From contig NZ_JANQBA010000003.1 of assembly GCF_025490915.1 (NCBI RefSeq), positions 158,624 to 222,623 on the forward strand: DNA of 64,000 nt, in the 5' to 3' direction. Under the pieces are notes generated by a model that had not been told where the DNA came from, made no database searches, and was given only the letters and a program-made list of their open reading frames with translations. The translations under genes and the position numbers were made by a program. Source of the stretch: Lacticaseibacillus parakribbianus. Lineage in GTDB: Bacteria; Bacillota; Bacilli; Lactobacillales; Lactobacillaceae. Positions 41,525 to 50,329 of the stretch are shown here, in pieces. Position 1 is the stretch's first letter. Every line of letters starts with the position of its first letter.

Positions 41525-42205
41525 ATGTGGGGAACGATTTTTAACACCGGGATGATTCTGGTCGGCAGCACCTTGGGGGCCCTGTTCAAAAAAGGCATCG
41601 GCGACAAATTCCAGGCCAGCCTGATGCAGGCGATGGGACTGGCCGTGATGCTGCTCGGCGCCAACGCCACCGTGCAGGCGATGCCCAAAAGCAAGTACCC
41701 CGTGCTGTTCTTGGCCAGCATGGCGATCGGTGCCGTCGTCGGCCAGGCGCTCGATTTGGACACCCGCTTCAACCGCCTGATGGCCAAGGCCGGTGGCCAG
41801 TCGGCGCTGGCCCAGGGGCTTTCCACCGCCATCCTGCTGTTTTGCATCGGGACCCTGTCGATTGTCGGGCCGATGCAGGCCGCACTGAATCAGGACTACA
41901 CCTTCCTGTTCACCAACGGGACGCTCGACTTGATCACCGCGGTGGTGCTGGCCTCGACCTTTGGTTTGGGCATCGCACTGGCGGCGCCGGTGCTGTTCTT
42001 GTGGCAAGGCGCGATCTACCTACTGACGCTTTTGGCGGCCGGCGCGATTTCTTCGGCGCTGCTCACCGAACTGTCGGTGGTCGGCGGCATCCTGATCTTC
42101 GCGTCCGGCGTCAACCTGCTGCACCTCGCCGACATCAAGACGCTGAACCTCTTGCCGGCGCTGGCAGTGCCGCCGCTATTCTTCATCGTGCTGCACTTCA
42201 TCTAA
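41525..42205 (+). CDS. DUF554-family membrane protein, 226 aa
   Basis: Seven or so membrane helices. GTIFNTGMILVGSTLGALFKKG at the N-terminus, LLFCIGTLSIVGPMQAALNQD in the middle and VGGILIFASGVNLL near the end are the DUF554 (YdfK-like) landmarks. ATG with GGGAGGACGACGAC upstream. The role is unknown; a transport function is assumed in the literature only by topology. A bidirectional terminator follows. Confidence 0.92.
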   Translation: MWGTIFNTGMILVGSTLGALFKKGIGDKFQASLMQAMGLAVMLLGANATVQAMPKSKYPVLFLASMAIGAVVGQALDLDTRFNRLMAKAGGQSALAQGLSTAILLFCIGTLSIVGPMQAALNQDYTFLFTNGTLDLITAVVLASTFGLGIALAAPVLFLWQGAIYLLTLLAAGAISSALLTELSVVGGILIFASGVNLLHLADIKTLNLLPALAVPPLFFIVLHFI

Positions 42206-42218
42206 CCGCAGGCATGGC

Positions 42219-42272
42219 AAAAAGGCCGGCCGATTCGTTCACCATGGTGGTGGAATGAATCGGCCGGCCTTT
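42219..42272. terminator. Bidirectional terminator after the DUF554 gene
   Basis: AAAAAGGCCGGCCGATTC pairs with GAATCGGCCGGCCTTT. Confidence 0.88.
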
Positions 42273-42486
42273 GGCGTGGCTGAACGGTCGCCGGCAAGGC
42301 CCTTGAGGCTGACTGGCGGCGCCGGCCTTCTAGTTGCAACTGGTTTCGGTCACGGCTGGCGCCGCCGGGTACCGGCTCAACAAGCCGAACCCGGCGCGGC
42401 GGATCACCGGTCGCGGTCGGTGTCACCGCTCACTGACGCAACGCGCCGCGGCGCGAAGGCTCGCCGGGTGCCGCCGGGTCGCGGCC

Positions 42487-43125
42487 TTACTCCCGCACAT
42501 CCAGCCCCAGCACCCGCACGGCGAGGTTGGCCGCCTGCTGCGGCGTGACGATGACGCCGCGCAGCTGACCCGGTTCGACCTCCAGGGTCTGGAAGCGGCA
42601 GTCGCGCAGGTCCAGACCACGCAGGCGCAGGCCGGCGAGGCTGGCGCGGTCGAGGTCGCAATCGCTGAAGGTGACGGCCTTGAGCCGGGCCGCGTCCAGC
42701 GTCGCGGCGACCAGGCGGCAGCGTTCGAACCGCACGTTTTTGAGCGTCGTCTCCGCCAGGTTCACCATCTCCAGCTGGCAGTCGCGGAAGGTGACGTCGG
42801 CCAGGTAGCCGCCGGCCAAAACGGTGCCGGTCAGCCGGCAGCCTTGGAAGGTCACCCGCAGCAGGCTGGCCGAACCGACGTCGGCGTTGGCCAGGTCGCA
42901 GCCGGTCCAGACGGTGTCCGTCGCCTCCAACCGCGGGAGGTCGGCGCCGGCCAGGCCGAGGTGGTCGACGACGCTGTTTTCCAGCGTCGCGTGGTGAAGG
43001 GTACCATTGGGAATGACTTCCGGGACCATTTTTGCCTCGGTCAGCAGGTGGTCTTCGGCGGCCAGCAGGTCGGCCCAGCCGTGGTCAACCAGCGCCGCCG
43101 CATCCACGCGCGGTTCGGCGATCAA
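42487..43125 (-). CDS. Pentapeptide-repeat protein, 212 aa
   Basis: Right-handed beta-helix protein built from A(D/N)LxX units (GADLPRLEATDTVWTGCDLANADV and onward to LRLRGLDLRDCRF). Some members mimic DNA and protect gyrase; many have no known role. Start taken as the TTG at 43125 that overlaps the stop of the deformylase-like gene, implying coupling; the longer frame is within that gene. A C-terminal non-repeat segment (VIVTPQQAANLAVRVLGL) is shared by lactobacillal members. Confidence 0.85.
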   Translation of the reverse strand: MIAEPRVDAAALVDHGWADLLAAEDHLLTEAKMVPEVIPNGTLHHATLENSVVDHLGLAGADLPRLEATDTVWTGCDLANADVGSASLLRVTFQGCRLTGTVLAGGYLADVTFRDCQLEMVNLAETTLKNVRFERCRLVAATLDAARLKAVTFSDCDLDRASLAGLRLRGLDLRDCRFQTLEVEPGQLRGVIVTPQQAANLAVRVLGLDVRE

Positions 43126-43532
43126 ATCAGCACCCCGTCGCAATGCGCCACCTCGTGTTGAATCACCTGGGCGAGAAAGCCGCTGAAGGCCTGCGTCTGC
43201 GGCCGAAACTGCTCGTCTTGGTAGGCGACGGTGAGCGACTCGTAACGCTCGGCCGGCCGCTCGCCGCTCAAGGACAGGCACCCCTCTTGGGTCTGGTAGG
43301 CGCCGGCTCGCATGGTGATGCGCGGATTGACCAGCACCATCGCGCCGGGACCAACCGCGGCGATAATCACGCGGCAGTCGGCGCCGATCATGTTGGCGGC
43401 CATCCCCACGCAGCCGGCGCGATGCGCGGCCAGCGTGTCCTTGAGGTCCTGGATGACGGCGCGGTCGGCCGGCGTCGCCAGCCGGGCCTTGCGCTGCAGA
43501 AAAAGGGTGTCGCGGTTAATCGGTCGAATCAT
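43122..43532 (-). CDS. Peptide deformylase-like protein, 136 aa
   Basis: Short deformylase homologue with the three motif regions CVGMAANMIG (motif 1, where the catalytic Gln is Met), EGCLSL (motif 2, metal Cys) and QHEVAHCDG (motif 3, HExxH). The Gln-to-Met change is usual in the second, short deformylase-like protein of lactobacilli, so it is probably not the housekeeping enzyme and may have altered activity. ATG with GGAGGCACACTT upstream. Coupled to the pentapeptide protein. Confidence 0.88.
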   Translation of the reverse strand: MIRPINRDTLFLQRKARLATPADRAVIQDLKDTLAAHRAGCVGMAANMIGADCRVIIAAVGPGAMVLVNPRITMRAGAYQTQEGCLSLSGERPAERYESLTVAYQDEQFRPQTQAFSGFLAQVIQHEVAHCDGVLI

Positions 43533-43680
43533 AAGTGTGCCTCCTGTCGGTTTCGCCCCATTGTACCACGGCGGCTGGCCCCACGTGTCGTCGCAAATAA
43601 AAGGCCCGACCGCTGGGCCGAGCCTGTGTAAAATCTGTGATGTAAAATTAACGGGTACCTGCACGAGTGGTCTGTTCATA

Positions 43681-43945
43681 CGCCGCGCTGCGCTCTGGTT
43701 TCGTCGAGCTCCGAGGCGCAACGCGGGTGCGGCTAGCTACGCCCGGTCACTCGGGCCAAAGTGCGGCCCAAGTACCCGAGCTAGGCTACCCGACCCGCTA
43801 AACCCGCGCTTCTGCGCTCTGGTTTCGTCGAGCTCCGCACGGCAACGGCGACCCGTCCAGCTAAGGCAAGCGCCCGGGCCAAATTGCGGCCCAAGCGCTC
43901 ACCTTACGCTAGCCGGCCGCCTAACTGCGCCGCGCTGCGCTCTGG
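43681..43945 (-). repeat. Dispersed palindromic repeat, locus 2 (two full units plus start of a third)
   Basis: Minus-strand orientation. CCAGAGCGCAG starts lie at 43935-43945, 43812-43822 and 43688-43698 (periods 123 and 124). The two units differ in stem sequence but keep pairing, for example TTGGGCCGCAATTTGGCCC against TTGGGCCGCACTTTGGCCC and GAGCTCGACGAAA at each junction. It directly follows the stop codon of the 72-aa gene. Confidence 0.85.
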
Positions 43946-44164
43946 TTACTTCTTCAGCAGCTTCTCTGCCAAGGCCTTGATCTCGTCATCGCTTTGGTCA
44001 AGCAGTGGCTTCATGGTCTCTTCGGTCTTGATCGTGTCCTTGCCGTTGTGTTCCATGTAGTAATCCCACAACGCATCGCGAACAGGGAGCTCGCTGTCAC
44101 TCCAGTCGAACACCGCGTTCATCGGCTCATCAAGCACCAAAGTCTTCTCAACATCTTCTGCCAT
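43946..44164 (-). CDS. Hypothetical acidic protein, 72 aa
   Basis: Small soluble, very acidic and helical protein ([25 protein letters not shown], then a helix ending in LAEKLLKK). No family recognised. ATG with GGAGGTAGGAATC upstream, and a TATAAT -10 (44211-44216) before that. A CIRCE-like element lies just upstream of its promoter, and the repeat array begins at its stop codon, so it may be heat-responsive. Confidence 0.75.
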   Translation of the reverse strand: MAEDVEKTLVLDEPMNAVFDWSDSELPVRDALWDYYMEHNGKDTIKTEETMKPLLDQSDDEIKALAEKLLKK

Positions 44165-44243
44165 GATTCCTACCTCCGTTGTTTTCTACTATATTTTCGA
44201 ACACCCTTATTATAACGCAGAAGTCGGGCGGTGACGCAAGTTT

Positions 44244-44270
44244 TTAGCACTTTATGGTTAAGAGTGCTAA
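44244..44270. promoter_or_regulatory. CIRCE-like HrcA operator
   Basis: TTAGCACTT, nine bases, GAGTGCTAA: one mismatch from the CIRCE consensus (TTAGCACTC-N9-GAGTGCTAA). It overlaps a possible plus-strand -10 (TATGGT) and adjoins the minus-strand promoter of the 72-aa gene. No groE or dnaK gene is present. Confidence 0.75.
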
Positions 44271-44340
44271 CCAACGGTCTTCAAACGTGCGTGACCCCCT
44301 GCCGCGGCGGTAAAATAAGGGGCGAAGGGGGCGCATCAGC

Positions 44341-44517
44341 ATGGCAGACACTATCTTGTGGGTGGCCACTGGCTTTTTGGCCGTGGTGCTGGCCACCACT
44401 GTCGCAATCTTCCTGGGCCGCGACGGCTTCTTCGAACGCTTCACCACGCACCAGGCGGTCCGGCCCAATCCAAAACGCAACGAGGCATGGCGCCGGATGC
44501 GGCGCCGCCGTGTGTGA
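44341..44517 (+). CDS. Small single-helix membrane protein, 58 aa
   Basis: One N-terminal membrane helix (WVATGFLAVVLATTVAIFL) followed by a basic tail ending in RRMRRRRV. ATG 10 nt after GAAGGGGG. It is followed at once by a good terminator (44526-44549) and preceded by the CIRCE-like site, so it appears to be an independent, possibly heat-regulated transcript. No known family. Confidence 0.6.
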   Translation: MADTILWVATGFLAVVLATTVAIFLGRDGFFERFTTHQAVRPNPKRNEAWRRMRRRRV

Positions 44518-44525
44518 GTACACCG

Positions 44526-44549
44526 GCGCGGCGGTTGGCCGCGCTTTTT
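44526..44549 (+). terminator. Terminator of the 58-aa gene
   Basis: GCGCGGC, loop GGTTG, GCCGCGC, TTTTT. Confidence 0.85.
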
Positions 44550-44639
44550 GCATGTGCGACCGCCGAACGCCGCGGCCGCTTGACTTTTGGTTACGGGAGG
44601 GCAAGACTGGTTATATTTCAGAAAAAGAGATGACCCGGC

Positions 44640-45890
44640 TTGAACGTCCTTCGCAGCACCTTCTCCTCCCTGCGCAACCCCAACTTCCGCTACTTCTGGC
44701 TCGGCCAGCTGCTGTCGGTGATGGGAACGTGGATTCAACGCACCGCCCAGACCTGGCTGGTGTACCAGATGACCGGCTCGGCGCTTTTGGTCGGGATTCT
44801 GTCGGCCTGTCAGTTCGTGCCGATTCTGGGCCTGACCCTGATCGCCGGCTCTTTGATCGACCGCTTCCCCAAGCGCCGCATCCTGATGATCACCCAGACC
44901 GGTTTCCTGCTGCTGGGCGTCGTCATGACCGCCATCGTCTACCTCAAGGTCGTCGCCTACTGGCAGGTGCTGTTGATTGCCATCGGCTATGGCGTCCTTC
45001 AGAGCTTCGACACGCCGACGCGCCAGTCCTTCGTGGTCGAGCTGGTCGGGCAAAAAGACCTGATGAACGGCATTTCTTTGAACTCAACCGTTTTTAACCT
45101 GGCCAAAATCGCCGGCCCGTCGATCGCGGGGGTGCTGATGGTGCAGTTCTCCGTCGGTTTTTGCTTCCTGGTCGACGCGATTTCCTACCTCGCCGTCTTG
45201 CTTGGGCTGTTTTTGATTCACCAGACCCACGCCGTGGCGACGCCGTCCAAGCAGCGCATCTGGCGCGACGTGCTGGACGGGCTGCGCTACGTGTGGACCC
45301 ACGCAGAGGTGCGGCTTTCCGCCGAGATGATGCTCGTGGTCTGCACCCTCAACTACAACAACAACGTGATCATCCCCATTTTTGCCAAGGAGGTCCTGCA
45401 TTCTGGGGCCCAGACCTACGCCAACCTGCTGTCGGCGACCGGCGTCGGCAGCCTGGCCGCCGCAATCCTGCTCAGCTACCTGTCGCGCTACGGCCTGCAG
45501 CGCAACTTGTACGTGGCCGTCGCCTTGGCGACCGCCACCCTGCAGGCAGCGATGATTCTGGTTCACAGCTACGCCCTGGCCGTCGTCGTGATGGTCGCCG
45601 TCGGCTTTTGCAATATGGCCTTTCTCAACCAGAGCAACGCGAGCTTCCAGTACGACATTCCGCACAACCTGCGCGGCCGCATCATGAGCGTCTACGTGCT
45701 GCTCAACCAAGGCACCACGCCGATCGGCAGCCTCTACGTCGGCGGCGTGATGGACGTCGCCGGCGGCCTGTGGGGCTTTCCGTCCTGCGGCTTCCTGGCG
45801 CTGATCCTGCTGGTGCCGGTGCTGTGGTACCACCGACCGCTGATTCACCAGTGGCGCGTGGCCGCGGCCCGACGCCACAGCCACGCCTGA
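44640..45890 (+). CDS. MFS exporter (EntS/MFS_3-like), 416 aa
   Basis: Twelve-helix exporter related to the enterobactin-exporter/drug-efflux branch. The N-terminus is FSSLRNPNFRYFWLGQLLSVMGTWIQRTAQTWLVYQ, with LIDRFPKRRILMITQ between helices 2 and 3 and FDTPTRQSFVVELVG, both diagnostic for MFS_3. TTG start, since no ATG or GTG lies before the conserved N-terminus in this frame. Substrate unknown. A bidirectional terminator follows. Confidence 0.9.
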   Translation: MNVLRSTFSSLRNPNFRYFWLGQLLSVMGTWIQRTAQTWLVYQMTGSALLVGILSACQFVPILGLTLIAGSLIDRFPKRRILMITQTGFLLLGVVMTAIVYLKVVAYWQVLLIAIGYGVLQSFDTPTRQSFVVELVGQKDLMNGISLNSTVFNLAKIAGPSIAGVLMVQFSVGFCFLVDAISYLAVLLGLFLIHQTHAVATPSKQRIWRDVLDGLRYVWTHAEVRLSAEMMLVVCTLNYNNNVIIPIFAKEVLHSGAQTYANLLSATGVGSLAAAILLSYLSRYGLQRNLYVAVALATATLQAAMILVHSYALAVVVMVAVGFCNMAFLNQSNASFQYDIPHNLRGRIMSVYVLLNQGTTPIGSLYVGGVMDVAGGLWGFPSCGFLALILLVPVLWYHRPLIHQWRVAAARRHSHA

Positions 45891-45900
45891 CTTGATTTTC

Positions 45901-45953
45901 AAAAACGCCTCGCCACCTTGCGGCCGCAGTCGCCGGTGACGAGGCGTTTTTTT
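45901..45953. terminator. Bidirectional terminator between the MFS exporter and LysR genes
   Basis: AAAAACGCCTCG pairs with CGAGGCGTTTTTTT. Confidence 0.88.
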
Positions 45954-46845
45954 AGTGCGACCGGCCGCCGGTGACGTAGAGGTCTCGGGCCATGCGCTTG
46001 AGCGAGCGGATGATCGGGTTGGCCGACTCCTCCTTGAGGTAAACCAGCCCCATCGGCAGCGCCGGCTGCTTGCCGGCCAGCGGAAGGCCGCGCAGCGTCG
46101 GGTCGGCCAGCGAGTCGAAGAACGACCGCGGCACGATGGTCACGCAGCTTTGCTGCTTCACCTGGTCGATGCAGGCGTGGTAGCTTTCAAGCGTGTAGGT
46201 GTAGCTCGGTGCGATGCCGGCGAAACGGAAGAACTGGGTCACCGAATTGTTGATGTAAAACACCTCGCGCAACACCGCCAGCGGATGGGCGAGCAGCTCC
46301 AGGGCCGACAGCTGCGCCACGCCGTTGAAGTTCGGATCCTCCACCCGGGTGACGGCGACCAGGTGATCGATGAAAACCCCGCTGGTCTGAAGCGTCTTGG
46401 GTACCGTGTCCAGGAAGCTGAAGCCGACCGTCAGCGAGCGGTCGGTCACGCGCTGGATGATGTCGCGGTTGAAGGTCTCGGCGAAGGTGAACCGCGCCTT
46501 GGGGTAGGCCGCCTGCAGCTCCTGGCTCAGTGGGAACACCAAGTGAACCCCCGAGGCGCCAATGGTGAAGCGCTGGTTGTTAGCGCTGTTGAACCGGTAC
46601 ATCAGCCGGTTGGTTCGCTGCACCTCGTCAAAAATTCGCGTGGCCGACAGCGCCAGCTGCTCGCCGGCCGGCGTCAGCCGGATCTGGCGCTTGGAGCGAT
46701 CGATCAGCTGGCAGTTGTACTCCGCCTCAAGCTGGCGAATCTGATTCGACAGCGACGGTTCAGAGATGAACAAGCTCTCCGCGGTTTGCCGGTAATTCAA
46801 AATCTTGCTGAGGGCGAGGAACGATTCCAGCGTTCGTAAGCTCAA
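45952..46845 (-). CDS. LysR-family regulator, 297 aa
   Basis: N-terminal winged helix (LRTLESFLALSKILNYRQTAESLFISEPSLSNQ split over the HTH) and a periplasmic-binding-like effector domain. The TTG at 46845 after GGAAGGGGTTGTCACC gives the standard LysR N-terminus; the ATG 21 nt upstream lacks a site. Divergent from the membrane-protein/PanE operon, which it probably controls. GTGAAATCATTCAC (46947-46960) is a candidate binding site. Confidence 0.9.
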   Translation of the reverse strand: MSLRTLESFLALSKILNYRQTAESLFISEPSLSNQIRQLEAEYNCQLIDRSKRQIRLTPAGEQLALSATRIFDEVQRTNRLMYRFNSANNQRFTIGASGVHLVFPLSQELQAAYPKARFTFAETFNRDIIQRVTDRSLTVGFSFLDTVPKTLQTSGVFIDHLVAVTRVEDPNFNGVAQLSALELLAHPLAVLREVFYINNSVTQFFRFAGIAPSYTYTLESYHACIDQVKQQSCVTIVPRSFFDSLADPTLRGLPLAGKQPALPMGLVYLKEESANPIIRSLKRMARDLYVTGGRSH

Positions 46846-46946
46846 TGGTGACAACCCCTTCCACATCTGATAGCTTCATCCTATCATACTGATTCCGCTT
46901 TGGTCATTGTTAATTATTGAGCAACGCCGTATCTTTGCCTTGTTGA

Positions 46947-46960
46947 GTGAAATCATTCAC
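46947..46960. promoter_or_regulatory. Candidate LysR binding dyad
   Basis: GTGAA-ATCA-TTCAC lies in the divergent region between lysR and the PTS_EIIC_2-like gene. Confidence 0.4.
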
Positions 46961-47071
46961 AGAATTTGTTCGTGCGTGGCCGGCGCCTGATCAACGCCGC
47001 CACGCCGCCATCATTTGTCCGGTGCCGCGGGTTGCGGCGTCGGCACACTTGTCACCCAAGGAGGACAATCA

Positions 47072-48130
47072 ATGAATGAGTTGAAGCAGTACAAACCCGG
47101 CGACTTCTGGCAGCGCCTGCTGTCGGCCGTCGCCATGGCCATCGTGGTCGGGGTCACCCCTTCCGCCATCGTCTCACCGTTCATCTCCGGGCTCGCCTCG
47201 ACCAGTCCGTTTTGGGCCGCCATCAGCACCGCCACCAGCCTCTGCCAGTTCTCCGTGCCGCTTGCGGCCGGGATCCTGGCGGCCACGCGCTTCAACCTCA
47301 CCATGGTTGAGTCGGCCTCGGTCGGCCTGGCCGCGATGATCGGCAGCGGCGCCATCGCCGTCAAGAACGGGACCTTCACCCTGGTCGGCATGGGCGATCT
47401 GATCAACACGATCATCATCATCGCCCTGACCATCGTCGTGATGTTTTTGATTCGCAAGCGCGTCGGCAGCTTCGCCTTGATCGTCGACTCGATCGTCGGC
47501 GGTTCGCTGATGGGGGCCTTTGGCACCTGGAGCTACCCTTACGTTCACATGATTTCGACCTGGATCGGCAAGCTGTTGAACACCTTCACCGACCTGCAGC
47601 CCGTCTTAATGTGCCTGCTGCTCGGCACGGCCTTCGCGGTGTTGATCGTCACCCCGATTTCGACCATCGCCCTGGGCTACGCGATCGGGCTCAGCGGCCT
47701 GGCCGGCGGCACCCCGAGCGTCGCCATCACCGCCTGCTTCATGTTCGTCGGCATCGCGACCTACAAGACCAACGGCATCGGCCTGTCGATTGCCATGTTC
47801 TTCGGCTCCGTCAAGATGATGCTGGCCAACTTCGTCAAGCATCCCCGCATGATGATTCCCATCGCCGTGGTCGGCGCCATCGGCGGCTTGACCAACGCCT
47901 TGCTGTTCAAAATCACCGCCGTCGCCCAGTTCTCCGGCTTCGGCCAGCCCGTCGCCGCAATTCACGCCTACGCAACCGTCGGCGGCAGCGCCTTGGTGAA
48001 GCTCCTCGTGGTCGCCTTGGCCTACTACATCCTGCCCTTGGTCTACTGCCTGATCGTCTGGGCCCTGTTCAAGAAGTTTTTGCCGAATATTTACAACGAG
48101 GCCGACTGGAAGGTCGACCTGAGCAAGTAA
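47072..48130 (+). CDS. PTS_EIIC_2-type membrane protein, 352 aa
   Basis: About nine membrane helices, with VVGVTPSAIVSPFISGL, ESASVGLAAMIGSGAI, TPISTIALGYAIGLSGLAGGTPSVAI and PRMMIPIAVVGAIGGLTNAL. This resembles the PF13303 group of PTS IIC-like proteins, which lack obvious IIA/IIB partners. ATG at 47072 after AAGGAGGACAATCA. It is followed 18 bp later by a 2-dehydropantoate reductase gene and preceded divergently by lysR. Co-occurrence suggests uptake of a hydroxy- or keto-acid related compound, which is inference. Confidence 0.85.
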   Translation: MNELKQYKPGDFWQRLLSAVAMAIVVGVTPSAIVSPFISGLASTSPFWAAISTATSLCQFSVPLAAGILAATRFNLTMVESASVGLAAMIGSGAIAVKNGTFTLVGMGDLINTIIIIALTIVVMFLIRKRVGSFALIVDSIVGGSLMGAFGTWSYPYVHMISTWIGKLLNTFTDLQPVLMCLLLGTAFAVLIVTPISTIALGYAIGLSGLAGGTPSVAITACFMFVGIATYKTNGIGLSIAMFFGSVKMMLANFVKHPRMMIPIAVVGAIGGLTNALLFKITAVAQFSGFGQPVAAIHAYATVGGSALVKLLVVALAYYILPLVYCLIVWALFKKFLPNIYNEADWKVDLSK

Positions 48131-48148
48131 CACGGAAGGAAGGAACAC

Positions 48149-49096
48149 ATGATGAAAATCGCAATCGCTGGCGCCGGCGCAATGGGCAGTCGCTTTGGCA
48201 AAATGCTCCAGGATGCCGACCAAGACGTCACCCTGATCGACAACTGGGCCGCCCATGTCACCCGGATTCAGCAGCACGGGCTACTGTTTCACCTGCCGGA
48301 AGGCGACGCCACCGTCGCCTTTCCGGCCTTCACCCCGGACGCACTCAAGCCGCAGCATTTTGACCTGATCATTCTGTTCACCAAGGCCATGCAGATGGCC
48401 GGCATGCTCGAAGACATTCAAGGCGTGATCGACCAGGACACTAAGATTTTGGTGCTGGCCAACGGCATCGGCAACGTCGAAACCATCGAGCGGTTCGTGC
48501 CGCGCAAGCAGATCATCGCCGGCGTCACCGTCTGGTCGGCCGAACTCGACGGCCCGGCCGAAGTCACGCTGACCGGCACCGGTTCCGTCAGCCTGCAGGC
48601 CGTCGCCCCGGACGCCGCCAACGAAGCGTTTTTGACCCAGCTGGTCGCGGTGATGAACCAGGCTCACCTCAACGTCACGGTGTCGCCGAGCGTTATCGAG
48701 GCGATCTGGAAGAAGGCCGCCTTCAACAGCGTCTTGAACACCTACACCAGCCTGATCAGCTGCAACGTCGGCGAGTTCGGCAGCTTCTCCCACCGCGACG
48801 CCCTGATCACCTCCACGCTGCACGAAATCGCGCAGGTCGCCACCGGCCTCAAGGTGCCGTTCGACGAACCCGCGACCCTGGCCCTGATCATGAGCCAGTT
48901 CGCCCCGGGCCAAAACGGGGCCCATTACGCCTCCATGTACCAAGACCTGGCCAAAAACCGCCTGACCGAAATCGACTACCTCAACGGCTACGTGGCCAAA
49001 AAAGGCGCCGAGCTCGGCATTCCCACCCCGATCAACAACACCCTGACGGCGCTGATTCACTGCCGCGAGGAGCTCAACCAAATGCAGGCCAAGTAG
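48149..49096 (+). CDS. panE: 2-dehydropantoate 2-reductase family protein (PanE/ApbA), 315 aa
   Basis: NADPH-dependent reductase of ketopantoate or other 2-keto acids. Rossmann motif IAGAGAMGSRFG at residues 5-16, the conserved WKKAAFNSVLNTYTSL with the catalytic Lys, and the C-terminal EIDYLNGYV segment. In lactic acid bacteria PanE homologues often act as D-2-hydroxyacid dehydrogenases on branched-chain keto acids, so a role in pantothenate synthesis is not certain. Second gene of the operon with the IIC-like protein. Confidence 0.9.
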   Translation: MMKIAIAGAGAMGSRFGKMLQDADQDVTLIDNWAAHVTRIQQHGLLFHLPEGDATVAFPAFTPDALKPQHFDLIILFTKAMQMAGMLEDIQGVIDQDTKILVLANGIGNVETIERFVPRKQIIAGVTVWSAELDGPAEVTLTGTGSVSLQAVAPDAANEAFLTQLVAVMNQAHLNVTVSPSVIEAIWKKAAFNSVLNTYTSLISCNVGEFGSFSHRDALITSTLHEIAQVATGLKVPFDEPATLALIMSQFAPGQNGAHYASMYQDLAKNRLTEIDYLNGYVAKKGAELGIPTPINNTLTALIHCREELNQMQAK

Positions 49097-49106
49097 CCGC
49101 AGCCAA

Positions 49107-49140
49107 ACAGGCGCCGCTGCCCTTACGGGTGGCGGCGCCT
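49107..49140 (+). terminator. Hairpin after panE
   Basis: CAGGCGCCGC pairs with GCGGCGCCTG; the T tail is weak (TTCG). Confidence 0.55.
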
Positions 49141-49163
49141 GTTCGCGCGTTCTGGGGGCGACC

Positions 49164-49238
49164 GCGGCTTACGGCTACGGCTGCGGCTTGCGGCTACGGC
49201 TGCGGCTTGCGGCTACGGCTGCGGCTGCGGCTTGCGAC
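49164..49238. repeat. GC-rich microsatellite, 19-bp tandem unit
   Basis: The unit ACGGCTGCGGCTTGCGGCT is present at 49177-49195 and 49196-49214 and partly repeated after, itself made of CGGCT(A/G/T) hexamers. It lies between two convergent genes, with no coding role seen. Confidence 0.8.
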
Positions 49239-49342
49239 ACGCGGCCTGCGGCTGCTTCGCGTGACCCGGCAGCGGCCGGTGCCGTCCCGGACCGGGTGGC
49301 CGCCGGTTTCATCTGGTTCGGCCGCGGGTTGGCCGGCCGGCC

Positions 49343-50266
49343 TCAGTCCAGAATCGTGAAGCCGTAGTGGCGAATGTAGCGCTTGAGCAGCGCCAGGTAG
49401 CGCGTGGCGGTCGGCGACAACGCCAGCTGCTTGCGGCGCAGGTAGCCCAGGGTGATCGGATCGTCGATGGCCAGGGGAATCGCGACGATTTTCTCGTCGT
49501 TCAGGTCGCTTGAGATAATGCCCGAGCTGATGGTGTAGCCGTTCAGGCCGACCATCAGGTTGAAAATGGTCGCGCGGTCGGACACCCGCACGTGCGTCGC
49601 ATGGGCCAGGGTGCTTTGAATCTCCTCGGCGAAGTAAAAGGAGCTCGCGTCGCCTTGCTCGTAGGAGAGGTAGGGGTACGGCGCCAGGTCGGCCAAAGTC
49701 AGCTGACTTTTGGCCGTCAGCGGGTTGTCGCGGCCGACGAAGACGTGCGGCTGGGCGACGAACAGCGGCGTGAAGGTCAGCCCCTTTTCGGCGATCAGCC
49801 GGCGCATCACCGGCGCGTTGAAGCCGTTGAGGTAGACGATGCCAAGCTCGGACTGGCTGGTCTGAATGTCGGCCAAAACGGCGCGGGTCTGGGTCTCACG
49901 CAGCGTGAAGTCGTAGGCCGCCCCGCCGATTTCCTTGACCAGCTCGACGAAGGCGTTGACCACGAAGGCGTAGTGCTGCGCCGAAACGGAGAAGTGCTGC
50001 TTGCGCCCGGTGCCGCGGCGAAAATGGCCGTCGAGCAAGTCAACTTGGTCCAAGACCCCCCGGGCGTAGTTGAGAAACTCCCGCCCGGAATCGGTCAGCG
50101 TGATGCCGACCTTCGAGCGGTAGAAGAGCTGAAGTTGGTACTCTTTTTCCAGCTCCTTCATCGCCTGCGAGAGCGACGGCTGGGAGATGAACAGCCGCTT
50201 GGCGGCCTCATTGATGGAGCCGGTGGCCGCGATGGCCTCCAGGTACTCGAGTTGTTGAATGCGCAT
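49343..50266 (-). CDS. LysR-family regulator, 307 aa
   Basis: Typical LysR N-terminus (MRIQQLEYLEAIAATGSINEA, then RLFISQPSLSQAMKELE) and effector domain. ATG at 50266 after AAGGAGGACAAC. Divergent from a methionine-synthase-like gene, with a T-N11-A box overlapping its own -10 (TATAAT, 50343-50348), so autoregulation and control of the neighbour are likely. Confidence 0.92.
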   Translation of the reverse strand: MRIQQLEYLEAIAATGSINEAAKRLFISQPSLSQAMKELEKEYQLQLFYRSKVGITLTDSGREFLNYARGVLDQVDLLDGHFRRGTGRKQHFSVSAQHYAFVVNAFVELVKEIGGAAYDFTLRETQTRAVLADIQTSQSELGIVYLNGFNAPVMRRLIAEKGLTFTPLFVAQPHVFVGRDNPLTAKSQLTLADLAPYPYLSYEQGDASSFYFAEEIQSTLAHATHVRVSDRATIFNLMVGLNGYTISSGIISSDLNDEKIVAIPLAIDDPITLGYLRRKQLALSPTATRYLALLKRYIRHYGFTILD

Positions 50267-50329
50267 GTTGTCCTCCTTGCGGCGCCGCACCGCTCGCCGG
50301 CCTGACGCGCGGTGCGGTGCCGGCCTGTT

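Noticed and set aside
49129-49359. ORF across the GC-rich microsatellite
   Set aside because: Encodes a repetitive Gly/Leu/Arg string from the 19-bp repeat, with no start signal.
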